NCBI RefSeq assembly: GCF_002776695.1 | Contig: NZ_LFJC01000003.1 | Coordinates: 63,573-127,572 of the forward strand | Length of the DNA stretch: 64,000 nucleotides | Source: Bradyrhizobium nitroreducens | Lineage (GTDB): Bacteria; Pseudomonadota; Alphaproteobacteria; Rhizobiales; Xanthobacteraceae | Reading direction: 5' to 3' | Shown: piece after piece, positions 50,063-58,499 of the stretch | How the letters are laid out: each line of letters opens with the position of its first letter | Position numbering within the stretch: position 1 is the first letter of the stretch | Translations under genes and position numbers: made by a program | The notes under the pieces: model-generated | Database searches by the model: none | Told to the model about the DNA's origin: nothing | The model's input: only the letters and a program-made list of their open reading frames with translations

Positions 50063-51727
50063 CTATCTGACTTCTGATCCGGAAGCACTTGCATGTGGCC
50101 CGCACCACGGAAGCGGGAGCCGCGGCAAATAGTCGGGGCTCCATTCGCAGACGCTCTCGCGTCCTCCGCCCTTGAGCGCGATCTTCACCGGCTCGGCCTG
50201 GCTGACTGCGAAGTGCAGTGTGATCAATGCGGCGCCGATCGGGAAAGTCCAGGGGTGCGCCCAGAGGTCCTTGGCCTGATCCAGCAGCAGCATCCCCGCG
50301 ATGATGATCAGCGGGTCGGTGAAGACGAAATACTCCAGCTTGAGGCCGCGGCGAACCCCGGCTGCATCGATCGCAATCGCCGCAAGCATGAGGATGGTGG
50401 CCTGCACGGCAACCTGACGGGTGCCCTGCCGCCAGGCATAGACAATCCCGGGAATGACCAGCCAGGTGAGGAACACGGTTGGGCGGGGAGAGGAAAACAG
50501 CACGAACGTATAGCGTCGAAGGACGCCGAGCAGGCCCGCCAGCAGGAGCACGAAGGGACTTTCGGGATGCCCACCTGCTTGAGGGATCTGGGCATAGCGA
50601 AGCATCTGTTCGATCGGGTTGAGCACAATCACTGCGTCCCGCGCATCGTATTGCAGAGAGAGCGCGAGGAGGCCGAGCGAGGCGCCGGCGAAGAGACAGC
50701 ACATGGCGGCGAGAGTTTCAGGCAGGCTTACCCGCCAGAGCGCAGCGAATGCGGCCATGCTGCCGAGGATCCAGGCCAGGAGAAGGAATTGGTATGTGCC
50801 AAATCTCCCCAGCAGAAGCGGATGCAGACCGGCAGCGCTCGCGGCGGCCGGATCGAGCCCTGCGGCGACCAGCGGCCATGCCGCCGCCGTCGCGCCGGCG
50901 GCGACCAGGGCGGCCGCGATGGTGGCCAGCCAGGCGCGCGCGCTTGACGTCCAGAAGGCGACGCTCGCAGTCGCGCTCCCTCCGAACGGCAGCAGCAGGG
51001 CCGGCAGGGCGGCGATGAGCAGGATGGCCTGAACCTTGTTTTCGAGCCCGGTCACGCAAAGCCAGCCTGCAATCGCAAGTGCGATCGGCCGCAATAGTGT
51101 GCCGCGGCGCGCCGCGACGATCAGCAGCATGAGGGCGATCACGCAGAAGCAGGCCGCGATCATCTCGCTGCGCAATATCCGCAAGTGCATCTGCACGCCG
51201 CCCGACATCGCGAACGCAACGACCCCGCAGGTTGCAATCCGCCTGTCCGCGACGATGCGTTTTGCCAGGGCGGCGAATCCGAGAACGCAGGCCCCCGCCG
51301 TCATCGCCGCCACGATCCGCCCGGCGCGGACGACATTCGTCATCGAAGCGTCGAAGCGGGAGCTGTCCGGGGGAACGGTCGAGAGAGCCCATTCCTGCAA
51401 GAGGCCGAGCCGGTGCAGCAGACGAAACCAGAATTCGACCGACAGGATGGTCCAATAGGCCGGATGGTCGAAATAAGCGCGATGGTCCCCGTCGTTGAGC
51501 AACAGGGCGCTGTAGACCACCATGAAATCCATGTCGGCATTGCGCCAATAGGCTATGAAATAGCCGCACAGCAGGAACGAGGCGAGGGAAAAGACGAACA
51601 GGAAGACCAGTGCTCCCCGCCATCCGAACGGGGTCAGCCGGTCGAGCGGATCCTGGCGCGACGGCCCCGTCTGACCGGTGCTCGCGACCTGCCGCGACAG
51701 GTGTGCCAAGGCAGCTCTCACGTGCAA
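50063..51727 (-). CDS. Polytopic membrane protein, probable GT-C-fold glycosyltransferase
   Basis: Up to 554 residues (TTG 51727; GTG 51721 is an alternative) with about 11-13 hydrophobic segments. After TM1 the first periplasmic loop reads RNADMDFMVVYSALLLNDGD then AYFDHPAYW, resembling the acidic pair and YFDHPP-type motif of ArnT/PMT-like GT-C enzymes that use polyprenyl-phosphate sugars. It follows, 23 bp downstream, a gene for a polyprenyl-phosphate-sugar-synthase-like GT2, which would supply its donor. GT-C assignment is by motif and context, not strong homology; acceptor unknown. Confidence 0.68.
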   Translation of the reverse strand: MHVRAALAHLSRQVASTGQTGPSRQDPLDRLTPFGWRGALVFLFVFSLASFLLCGYFIAYWRNADMDFMVVYSALLLNDGDHRAYFDHPAYWTILSVEFWFRLLHRLGLLQEWALSTVPPDSSRFDASMTNVVRAGRIVAAMTAGACVLGFAALAKRIVADRRIATCGVVAFAMSGGVQMHLRILRSEMIAACFCVIALMLLIVAARRGTLLRPIALAIAGWLCVTGLENKVQAILLIAALPALLLPFGGSATASVAFWTSSARAWLATIAAALVAAGATAAAWPLVAAGLDPAAASAAGLHPLLLGRFGTYQFLLLAWILGSMAAFAALWRVSLPETLAAMCCLFAGASLGLLALSLQYDARDAVIVLNPIEQMLRYAQIPQAGGHPESPFVLLLAGLLGVLRRYTFVLFSSPRPTVFLTWLVIPGIVYAWRQGTRQVAVQATILMLAAIAIDAAGVRRGLKLEYFVFTDPLIIIAGMLLLDQAKDLWAHPWTFPIGAALITLHFAVSQAEPVKIALKGGGRESVCEWSPDYLPRLPLPWCGPHASASGSEVR

Positions 51728-51749
51728 CCCGCAAGGTGGATCGTCTTCA

Positions 51750-53264
51750 TCAGACCGCTTTGATCTTGAAGAACGCGAATATCACCATCTTGAGCAGCAT
51801 CCAGCCGTGGCTGAAGCGCGAGATCTGCGTCTCGCCGTAGTTGCGCGCGGCATAGCGGATCGGAAGGTCGACCGATTTCAGATTGAGCTTGGACGCGCCG
51901 AAGATCAGATCGAAGTCGCCGAACGGATCGAAGTCGCCGAAATAGGCTTTCCCCGCCTTGAGGCGTTGATAGTCGGCACGGCGCAGCACCTTGGTGCCGC
52001 AGAGCGTGTCGGTGTAGCGCTGATTGAGGAGCCAGGAGAACAGGTAGGAGAAGGTCTTGTTGGCGATCAGATTGAGGAAGCGCATCGCTCCCTCGTCCAT
52101 CGGATAGACCAGACGGGACCCGTTGATGAACTCGCCCTTGCCCGAGCGCAGGGCCTCGTAGAACTTGCAGAGCTGCTCTGGCGGCATGGTCAGGTCCGCG
52201 TCGAGGATCATCAGGACGTCGCCGCGCGCGACGTCGAACGCTGCGAAGACCGCATCGGCCTTTCCCTTGCCGGGCTGCTTCATCGTCTTGAGGTCGAGCC
52301 CGTCGAATGTCCGCTTGACCCGCTCCATCTCCTCGAAGGTGCCGTCGCTGCTGTGTCCCTCGACGAAAATGATCTCGATGTCGGCGCAGAAGCCGGCGAT
52401 GCGCCGCACGGCCGGCTCGATGTTGCCGCGCTCGTTCCGCGCCGGGATCACGATCGTCACGGACGAAATGTCGTCGTGCGCACAGCGCATCGAACGGGCG
52501 ACGAGATAATGTCGCAGCGACAGTGCGCGCAGGCCGGGCAGCACGCTGACGTAGCGATTGACGAAGCGTCCGATCCCGAGCAGCGCTGCAGGCAGGAGCA
52601 CACGCTGCTCGGATTTGACCGGATCGAAGTCGGCCAGCGACACCAGATTGCGCAAGTCCGCCGGCGAGAGCACGTTCTGATCGGGATGCGGCATGCGCAT
52701 GCCGAGCGTCTCGGCCAGTTTCAGGATCGGATACCAGAGATGCGAGAAATATCCGAAGACGACCCGCGTGTTCCGCGTGCACAGCGGGTGCAGGTTCTCG
52801 ATGAAGCTCTGGCAGTCGTCCAGTGAGCCGATCGTGTCGAGAACGAGAATGAAATCGAAAGGACCCTCGAGGGCGGCGTAGGTGGCGGGGTCTTCGGCGT
52901 CGGCCTCGACGAAGGTGAGGTCCGGATGACGGCCCTTGGCGATCTCGATCTGTGCCGCGCTGAAATCGATACCGACGCCGTGGGACGGGGCGAGTGAGGC
53001 GAGCGTATCGCCGATGCCGCATCCGATCTCGAGCACCCGGCGTCCCGGTGGTATCAGAAACCGCAGGTAGCGTTCGTCCTCGTCGTGAAAGAAGGCAGCC
53101 TTGTCCCGCCAGCGGATGCGAGAGGCAGCAAACCGGTTGGCATGATCCTGCAGCAAGGCCTTGCGGGACAATGCGAGACGGACTGATGCTGCAGTCGAAT
53201 CGGCAGGGCAACTGCACGGAAGCGCTGCGTCGCGCTCAGGCAATTCTGAGCTGAGATATGCCAT
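51750..53264 (-). CDS. Fusion of SAM methyltransferase and DPM1-like GT2 glycosyltransferase
   Basis: 504 residues with two domains. Residues about 60-180 are a class I methyltransferase: VLEIGCGIGDTLASLAP (motif I), GVGIDFSAAQIEIAK and FDFILVLDTIGSLDD. Residues about 265-500 are a GT-A transferase close to dolichyl-phosphate mannose synthase: VTIVIPARNERGNIEPAVRR, EIIFVEGHSSDGT, MILDADLTMPPEQL (DxD) and NGSRLVYPMDEGAMRFLN. Both domains look complete. Proposed role: makes a polyprenyl-phosphate sugar for the GT-C-like protein encoded next, with methylation of a sugar or lipid substrate. ATG preceded by tggtggtatttc, a weak site. Confidence 0.85.
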   Translation of the reverse strand: MAYLSSELPERDAALPCSCPADSTAASVRLALSRKALLQDHANRFAASRIRWRDKAAFFHDEDERYLRFLIPPGRRVLEIGCGIGDTLASLAPSHGVGIDFSAAQIEIAKGRHPDLTFVEADAEDPATYAALEGPFDFILVLDTIGSLDDCQSFIENLHPLCTRNTRVVFGYFSHLWYPILKLAETLGMRMPHPDQNVLSPADLRNLVSLADFDPVKSEQRVLLPAALLGIGRFVNRYVSVLPGLRALSLRHYLVARSMRCAHDDISSVTIVIPARNERGNIEPAVRRIAGFCADIEIIFVEGHSSDGTFEEMERVKRTFDGLDLKTMKQPGKGKADAVFAAFDVARGDVLMILDADLTMPPEQLCKFYEALRSGKGEFINGSRLVYPMDEGAMRFLNLIANKTFSYLFSWLLNQRYTDTLCGTKVLRRADYQRLKAGKAYFGDFDPFGDFDLIFGASKLNLKSVDLPIRYAARNYGETQISRFSHGWMLLKMVIFAFFKIKAV

Positions 53265-53428
53265 GAAATACCACCAACACCCCTAAAGGTTGCATGATGG
53301 CAGAACAGCGGCTGGCATGGCCAGACGAATCTCGCGCGGCGACGTCAACCGCCGCGCAGTGCAATATGGTCAGCGGTGCCTGGGTGAGGCTAAAGCCTTT
53401 ACATCGCCGCGAGACGCGCCCGCCTTCG

Positions 53429-54313
53429 TCAGATTCCCAGAATCTTCCTTGCGTTGGCCTTCAGCACCTTCGGCCGGATCTCGTCGCGGATCTCGATCTT
53501 GGCGAAGTCCGACAGCCAGCGGTCCGGCGTGATCACCGGCCAGTCCGAGCCGAACAGCATCTTGTCCTGCAGGATCGAGTTGATGTAGCGCACCAGGATC
53601 GGCGGGAAATATTTCGGCGACCAGCCCGAGAGATCGATGTAGACGTTCGGCTTGTGGGTCGCGACCGACAGCGCCTCTTCCTGCCAGGGGAAGGAGGGAT
53701 GGGCGAGGATGATCTTGAGGTCGGGGAAATCGGCCGCGACGTCGTCCATGTACATCGGGTTGGAATATTTCAGCCGCATCCCCATGCCGCCGGGCATGCC
53801 CGAGCCGACGCCGGTCTGGCCGGTGTGGAACAGCGCGATCGCGCCGCCATTGTTGATCTCTTCATAGAGCGGATAGGCCATGCGGTCGTTGGCGTAGAAG
53901 CCCTGCATGGTCGGGTGGAATTTGAAGCCGCGCACGCCGTATTCCTCGATTAGCTTGCGCGCCTCGCGGGCGCCCAGCTTGCCCTTGTGCGGGTCGATCG
54001 AGGCGAAGGGGATGAGGACGTCGAGATGATCGGAGGCGGCCTCGATCATCTCGTAATTGTTGTAGCGGCGGAAGCCGGTCTCGCGCTCGGCGTCGACCGG
54101 GAAGATCACGGCGGCGATGTTCTTGGAGCGGTAGTAGGCCGCGGTCTCCGGCACGGTCGGCGGATGCTTGTTGGGCGACTTGAAGTATTCGGCCATCTGC
54201 GCCTGGAAATCGTCATAGCCGTCGTCGGGGTGGCAGCCGCAGGGCTCCTCGGCATGGGTGTGGATGTCGATGGCGACGACTTTGTCGATATCAGGCAGCT
54301 TCAGCTTCGGCAT
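53429..54313 (-). CDS. Amidohydrolase-2 family metal-dependent hydrolase
   Basis: 294-residue TIM-barrel hydrolase of the ACMSD-like amidohydrolase group. VVAIDIHTHAEEP has the metal-binding HxH, GVRGFKFHPTMQGF and IALFHTGQTG the central Lys/His region, ILAHPSFPWQEEAL a His, and MLFGSDWPVITPD the catalytic Asp. Related proteins decarboxylate or hydrolyse aromatic-pathway intermediates; similarity to the rhodopseudomonad 4-hydroxyphenyl-beta-ketoacyl-CoA hydrolase group is possible but not demonstrated. A perfect AT-rich palindrome lies 31 bp upstream of the start. Confidence 0.88.
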   Translation of the reverse strand: MPKLKLPDIDKVVAIDIHTHAEEPCGCHPDDGYDDFQAQMAEYFKSPNKHPPTVPETAAYYRSKNIAAVIFPVDAERETGFRRYNNYEMIEAASDHLDVLIPFASIDPHKGKLGAREARKLIEEYGVRGFKFHPTMQGFYANDRMAYPLYEEINNGGAIALFHTGQTGVGSGMPGGMGMRLKYSNPMYMDDVAADFPDLKIILAHPSFPWQEEALSVATHKPNVYIDLSGWSPKYFPPILVRYINSILQDKMLFGSDWPVITPDRWLSDFAKIEIRDEIRPKVLKANARKILGI

Positions 54314-54343
54314 GGGTGTCCTCCCGACGGGTTGCCGAATTGA

Positions 54344-54356
54344 TTATATGATATAA
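54344..54356. promoter_or_regulatory. Perfect AT-rich palindrome TTATATGATATAA upstream of the amidohydrolase
   Basis: TTATAT-g-ATATAA is a 13-bp perfect dyad, 31 bp upstream of the amidohydrolase ATG, standing out from GC-rich surroundings. Size and position suit a GntR- or MarR-type repressor overlapping the promoter. Regulator not identified. Confidence 0.55.
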
Positions 54357-54640
54357 CGAACTTGGCAAGGCGTCGTCGAAACAAGGCGTCCTCGAAAGGT
54401 CCTGATTTCCCTTGGGATAAATCGGGCCGATCCGGCCGCTTTGACTGTGCATGGGGTTGTTTTCGCGAATTTGCCGGTTCGGAAGCGGGCAGTTAACATT
54501 GACATGACCTCCCGCCATGCCTTAAGAACCGCCCCGTCCCGGGCGGTCGTCCGCCGGCGGGAAAAATCTCATTTTGCCACATTCGCGCGTGCCGCAACGG
54601 TAGTGCCGAACACGGCCTTTCGAACGTTCAGGATTCCGCC

Positions 54641-54766
54641 ATGAAGGTCCGTAACTCGCTGAAATCGCTGCGCGGTCGCCATCGCGCCAACCGCCTGGTC
54701 CGCCGCAAGGGCCGGGTCTATGTGATCAACAAGGTGCAGCGCCGCTTCAAGGCTCGCCAGGGCTGA
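54641..54766 (+). CDS. rpmJ: Ribosomal protein L36, zinc-independent form
   Basis: 41 residues, [20 protein letters not shown] followed by [21 protein letters not shown], the long-type bL36. It has no cysteines, so it is the C-minus form that does not need the zinc ribbon. ATG behind ttcaggattccgcc. It is an orphan, not in a ribosomal operon, as usual in alphaproteobacteria. A TTGACA at 54499 may be part of its promoter. Confidence 0.96.
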   Translation: MKVRNSLKSLRGRHRANRLVRRKGRVYVINKVQRRFKARQG

Positions 54767-54884
54767 TAACAGGGCTGATAAGCCCTGCCGGACGCCTCTC
54801 GCGCGCCCCGCAAGACCACGGCTCACACGAGTTTGACGCCGCCTTTGCTTTGCAAGGGCGGCTTTGCGCGTTTAGACTTTGCCC

Positions 54885-55517
54885 ATGGCAGTGAGATTCC
54901 CTCATCCGCGCACTTTGTGTCTGGCGGTCGTGCTGGCAGCCACGGCTCTGGCTCCGGCAGCCGCGCAGCAGGTCGAGCCGCCCGGCAAGCAGAAGAAGCT
55001 CCCCGAGGCGCCGGCCAAGCTGCCCAAGGTCGATCGCAACAAGAATCTCGATTTCCTGTTCGGCGCGCTGAAGGCGGCGCCCGACGAGGCCAGTGCCAAG
55101 CATGTCGAGGCGCGGATCTGGGCGATCTGGCTGCAGACCCCGAGCGACACCGCGGCGCTTCTGATGGCACGCGCCAAGACCGCGGTCGATGCCAAGAAGA
55201 TCGAGGTCGCGATCAAGCTCCTGGATTCAGTCATCAAGCTCCGGCCCGACTACATCGAGGCCTGGAACCGGCGCGCCACGCTCTACTACATGCAGAACGA
55301 TTACGGCCGGTCGCTCGCGGATATCCAGCAGGTGCTGATCCGGGAGCCGCGCCATTTCGGCGCGCTCGCGGGCCTCGGCATGATCATGCAGGAGGTCGGC
55401 GACGAAAAGCGCGCGCTGGAGGCCTATCGCAAGGCGCTCGCCGTCAATCCGCACCTCGAGAAGATCCCCGACCAGGTCAAGGCGCTGACCGAGAAGGTCG
55501 AAGGTCGCGACATCTAG
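54885..55517 (+). CDS. Exported tetratricopeptide-repeat protein
   Basis: 210 residues from ATG 54885. Signal peptide to about residue 28 (LAATALAPAAAQQ), then a Pro/Lys-rich stretch and about three TPR units between roughly 95 and 200 (IKLRPDYIEAWNRRATLYYM; REPRHFGALAGLGMIMQEVG; RALEAYRKALAVNPH). Predicted periplasmic scaffold for protein interactions. No enzymatic motif. Confidence 0.85.
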   Translation: MAVRFPHPRTLCLAVVLAATALAPAAAQQVEPPGKQKKLPEAPAKLPKVDRNKNLDFLFGALKAAPDEASAKHVEARIWAIWLQTPSDTAALLMARAKTAVDAKKIEVAIKLLDSVIKLRPDYIEAWNRRATLYYMQNDYGRSLADIQQVLIREPRHFGALAGLGMIMQEVGDEKRALEAYRKALAVNPHLEKIPDQVKALTEKVEGRDI

Positions 55518-55642
55518 CGGACAACTCGATCAGCTTTCGAGCGATTGCAGCCCGCGCGGATTAACCACGATCGGAACCGCGGCATCGTGAGGACTATTGC
55601 CGGCGCCGCTGCGAGCCTACCTGCATGGCAGGAGCGAAAGCC

Positions 55643-55903
55643 ATGAAGCGTTTGATTCTTGCAGGGTGCTTGCTGCTCGCGTCGGGGACGCTGAGCCTCG
55701 CCGACGGACTGTTCTGGGTGGTCGGCAACCGCGCCACCGGAAAATGCAACATCGTGACCAGCAACCCGGTCATCATCGGCGATATCTGGTTCGGCGACGG
55801 TCCCTATAAGTCGAGGGCCGATGCCAAGCTTGCCCGTTCGACGATCCGCGCCTGTCCCGCGCTCACGCCGGACGAGGAAAAGGACGAAGACGGGACGAAC
55901 TAG
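55643..55903 (+). CDS. Small exported hypothetical protein (86 aa)
   Basis: 86 residues from ATG 55643 behind ggagcgaaagcc; ATG 55625 would add six residues. Signal peptide MKRLILAGCLLLASGTLSLA. The mature part has two cysteines (GKCNIV and RACPAL) likely forming a disulfide, around NPVIIGDIWFGDGPYKSRAD. The tail is acidic (DEEKDEDGTN). I know of similar uncharacterised small proteins in Rhizobiales but no function. Confidence 0.72.
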   Translation: MKRLILAGCLLLASGTLSLADGLFWVVGNRATGKCNIVTSNPVIIGDIWFGDGPYKSRADAKLARSTIRACPALTPDEEKDEDGTN

Positions 55904-55909
55904 CCGCGC

Positions 55910-56092
55910 TCAATGCAGGACGCTGCCACCGCGCTCGATCAGGCCGCGGTCGGCGGCTGCGGCGTAAGCCTTCGCCAGCTCCGCCTCGAGATGCTCGTTG
56001 ATCAGCAGCAGCGCCCGCACGGCACCGCGCAGGTCGCCGTTGCAGCTCGCGACGATCTCGTCGATTGCAGTGTCGTTCGATCTGAAGCTCAT
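55910..56092 (-). CDS. Small hypothetical helical protein (60 aa)
   Basis: 60 residues, predicted helical, no signal: ALLLINEHLEAELAKAYAAA is amphipathic. Support for reality is the ideal ribosome-binding site on the coding strand, accggaggattttcg before the ATG, and a stop 6 bp from the converging gene. No family recognised. Confidence 0.6.
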   Translation of the reverse strand: MSFRSNDTAIDEIVASCNGDLRGAVRALLLINEHLEAELAKAYAAAADRGLIERGGSVLH

Positions 56093-56394
56093 CGAAAATC
56101 CTCCGGTTCAAACCAGGACAAGTTCTGCCGGTCTTTCCCCAGCCCCTGAGGTTGCGAGGAGGATCGGCGCCCACCCGCGCCTAGATGGCGGAACCGACCA
56201 TGGCGATTATATGGAAGCCGCGATGACGGCCGCATGAAGCTGTCGGGGGCTTGCGCGCCCGTGTGGAATAATGTTGATTCCATTGGGTTTTTACGTTCCG
56301 CAATTGTGCACATATCCACAGCCCCGGCGTTTTCAGTGGAAGACGCAAGAGCCGGTGGAACGAAACTGCCGCCCATAAGGTCCGTAACTGCCCT
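56093..56394. other. 302-bp divergent intergenic region, no gene recognised
   Basis: Separates the 60-aa gene and the alpha/beta hydrolase gene. The AT-richer part (about 56260-56330) with gttgattccattgggttttt acgttccgcaattgtgcaca is the likely promoter zone. Short ORFs show no family features and no ribosome-binding sites. No strong palindrome found. Confidence 0.5.
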
Positions 56395-57396
56395 GTGCCC
56401 AGGATCTCCCGGATTCTCTCAATGATCGTGATGTCAGTCGTGACGGCGCTGGTTCTGCTGGCGCTGGTCACGCAGGCCGGAATCGTCGCCGTGCAACGCG
56501 CCTTTCCACCGCAAGGCGAGATGGTCGAGGTCGACGGCGCGACGCTGCACGTCGTCGACATCGGCCCGCGCGATAAGGCCTTGCCGATCGTGATGCTGCA
56601 CGGCGCGAGCTCCAATCTCGAAGCGATGCGGCGCCCGCTCGGCGACATGCTCGCCAGGGATCATCGCGTCATCCTGGTCGATCGTCCCGGTCATGGCTGG
56701 AGCACGCGGGCGCGGCGCCAGGATTCGACGCCGCAGATCCAGGCGCGGATGATCGACGAGGCGCTTCATAAGCTCGGCATCGAGCGCGCGGTCTTCGTCG
56801 TGCATTCCTGGAGCGGCGCGCTCGGCGCGCGGCTTGCGCTCGATCATCCCGGCCGCGTCGCCGGCCTCGTCATGCTCGCGCCCGTCACCCATCCCTGGCG
56901 CGGCGGCGTCGGCCGTTACAACGAGATCATCGCGACGCCGGTGATCGGCCCGCTGCTCGCCTACACCATCACCCTGCCGCTCGGCTATTTCGTCGCTGAG
57001 GCCGGCGCGCGCAACGTGTTCCTGCCACAGACGATGCCCGATGGTTTCGTGCAGGATTCCGCGACGCCGCTGCTGCTGCGTCCGCGCGAGTTCATCGCCA
57101 ATGCCTATGATCTGGTGACGCTGAAGGAGGCGGTCGCGGCGCAAGCTCCGCGCTATGGCGAGATCAAGGCCCCGGTCACGATCATCGCCGGCGAGCCCGA
57201 CAAGACGGTGAGGACCAGCATCCACGCCCGCCCATTCGCGGCCCTGGTGCCCAATACGAAGCTGATCGTGCTGCCCGATCTCGGCCACATGGTGCAGAAC
57301 GCCGTGCCGGATCGCGTCAAGGCGGAGATCGAGGCGATGATCGGGAGAATCGTCCCGGCACAGGCGGCGGCTGATGAGAGCGGAATTCTCCCGTAG
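56395..57396 (+). CDS. Membrane-anchored alpha/beta hydrolase
   Basis: 333 residues from GTG 56395 (ATG 56422 possible). An N-terminal hydrophobic helix (about 10-32) anchors it. The oxyanion motif is LHGASS (68-73), then DRPGHGWS; the nucleophile elbow is SWSGA with Ser140; the acid is probably the Asp in AGEPDKTV and the base His in DLGHMVQ. Epoxide-hydrolase/haloalkane-dehalogenase-like topology but with a serine nucleophile, so esterase or lactonase. Its stop TAG (57394-57396) lies within the left arm of a 115-bp repeat. Confidence 0.88.
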   Translation: MPRISRILSMIVMSVVTALVLLALVTQAGIVAVQRAFPPQGEMVEVDGATLHVVDIGPRDKALPIVMLHGASSNLEAMRRPLGDMLARDHRVILVDRPGHGWSTRARRQDSTPQIQARMIDEALHKLGIERAVFVVHSWSGALGARLALDHPGRVAGLVMLAPVTHPWRGGVGRYNEIIATPVIGPLLAYTITLPLGYFVAEAGARNVFLPQTMPDGFVQDSATPLLLRPREFIANAYDLVTLKEAVAAQAPRYGEIKAPVTIIAGEPDKTVRTSIHARPFAALVPNTKLIVLPDLGHMVQNAVPDRVKAEIEAMIGRIVPAQAAADESGILP

Positions 57397-57507
57397 CCCG
57401 GATGGAGCTTCCGCCGTCGCTCGCAGAGCGAAGGCGGACGCGTAACCGGGACCGCTCGCCCGGCATCTTGCACCGTCCCGGATTGCGCTGCGCTCCATCC
57501 GGGCTAC
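57393..57507. repeat. 115-bp element with perfect 16-bp terminal inverted repeats; supplies a stop codon
   Basis: GTAGCCCGGATGGAGC (57393-57408) and GCTCCATCCGGGCTAC (57492-57507) are exact reverse complements. The first bases of the left arm provide the TAG that ends the alpha/beta hydrolase. Inside are further short stems (cgctcgcagagcg). Non-coding, MITE/REP-like. Confidence 0.85.
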
Positions 57508-57535
57508 GGACTGCGCCTGTGTCGGCCTCTGTCAA

Positions 57536-58115
57536 TCCACGCGCGCAAAAATATTCCACTTTACCGAAATTCGGTTTTTGCGTATGTGCCACCCATCCCG
57601 GCTCACCCAAGAGGGGCGACTTGTGGTCGTCTTGTTCGCGAGCCGGGGTTGCGGTGGACGCGGCAGCGTCGGCATGAGAGGTGCGGGCAGGGCGGGTAGT
57701 CCCTGTGAGCCCGTAACCGCGTGCGGACGACGGCGCTGCTAGGCTTCGTCTCGTCTGTAAGTTTCCGGCTTCGTCGACAGGGCCGGGAATACTGCGGCGA
57801 CATGGCGGGCCGTGCGTACGGCAAAACCGTGTGGTCCTGGCCGTCGTTGCCACGGTCAAGTTCTGCGAAGGTGCGAGCGAGCCCAACCGGGCAGACTGCA
57901 TCGTCCAAATTCGCAGGGCGAGGGAGGCCAAAAGGAATGGTCGGCTCCCGGGAGATCACGGCATAAGCCGTCCAGCCACTGCGCAGGGAAGGCCGAGTGA
58001 TCGGCACCACCTGTATGCTGCTGTGCGGTTCTTCCTGCGTGCATCATTCGCGCAGCGGACCGCGGGTGCCAGCCGGCACCCGGTCTTCCCTGCGCCCTCT
58101 TGGATTTGAGGGTGG
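57536..58115. repeat. About 580-bp structured non-coding element
   Basis: No convincing gene despite 1.1 kb free of genes. Left side has ACCGA-aat-TCGGT followed by TTTTT (57563-57579). Middle stems include CTCCCGGGAG (57945-57954) and ACGGC-ataa-GCCGT (57958-57971). The right end is a nested structure: GCGCAGGGAAGGCC (57981-57994) pairs with GGTCTTCCCTGCGC (58082-58095, 13 of 14), enclosing CGGGTGCC-agcc-GGCACCCG (58063-58082). The spurious 81-codon ORF at 57721 has no ribosome-binding site. From memory, similar stretches recur between genes of Bradyrhizobium and relatives, which I cannot check here. It may be a structured RNA or a decayed mobile unit. Confidence 0.5.
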
Positions 58116-58217
58116 AGTAATGAAGCAAAGCTCGGGCGAAACGCGCCGCGAGAACGAGAAGCCATGTCTGCAAACGAAATGCGAGTTGGAGAGTGCGCAG
58201 CCGAAACTCGCTCCGTT

Positions 58218-58326
58218 ATTGCGAGCGCGGCGAAGCAATCCAGAATCCCTCCGCGAAGGGATTCTGGATTGCTTCGTCGCATCAACGCAAAATTGCTCCG
58301 CAATTTTGTCGCGAGCTCCTCGCAAT
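58218..58326. repeat. Cruciform repeat with 20-bp perfect inner hairpin
   Basis: Outer stem ATTGCGAG (58218-58225) / CTCGCAAT (58319-58326). The first inner hairpin is 20 bp, perfect (58231-58250 with 58257-58276, loop ccgcga). The second is CAAAATTGC-tcc-GCAATTTTG (58288-58308). A left-half copy lies at 41675. Very stable if transcribed. Confidence 0.85.
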
Positions 58327-58360
58327 GACGTGGAGAGAGCGTGCGCCACACTCCGCGCTC

Positions 58361-58492
58361 GTGCCCCGGACGCGGCGCATCACGAAGTGGTGCGCTGCAG
58401 AGCCGGGGCCCATGTCTCCGCATTGTACCGTCTCGCCTTCTGGGTCCCGGCTCTGCGCAGCAGCGTTGCACCCTGCAGCGCGTCCGGGACAC
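58361..58492. repeat. Dispersed structured repeat, copy 2 (gtgccccggacgcg type)
   Basis: Outer arms GTGCCCCGGACG / CGTCCGGGACAC (11 of 12) and inner arms CAGAGCCGGGGCCCA (58398-58412) / TGGGTCCCGGCTCTG (58441-58455), 14 of 15. Same organisation as 1231-1383. It ends 7 bp before the DUF599 gene stop on the other strand. Confidence 0.8.
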
Positions 58493-58499
58493 ACGCGCC

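Noticed and set aside
54499..54526. TTGACA...CTTAAG as the L36 promoter
   Set aside because: The -35 match is good but the -10 is poor; kept only as a remark in the gene entry.
57721..57966. 81-codon ORF in the gene-free block
   Set aside because: Arg/Ser-rich, no ribosome-binding site, and it lies across predicted stems; treated as non-coding.
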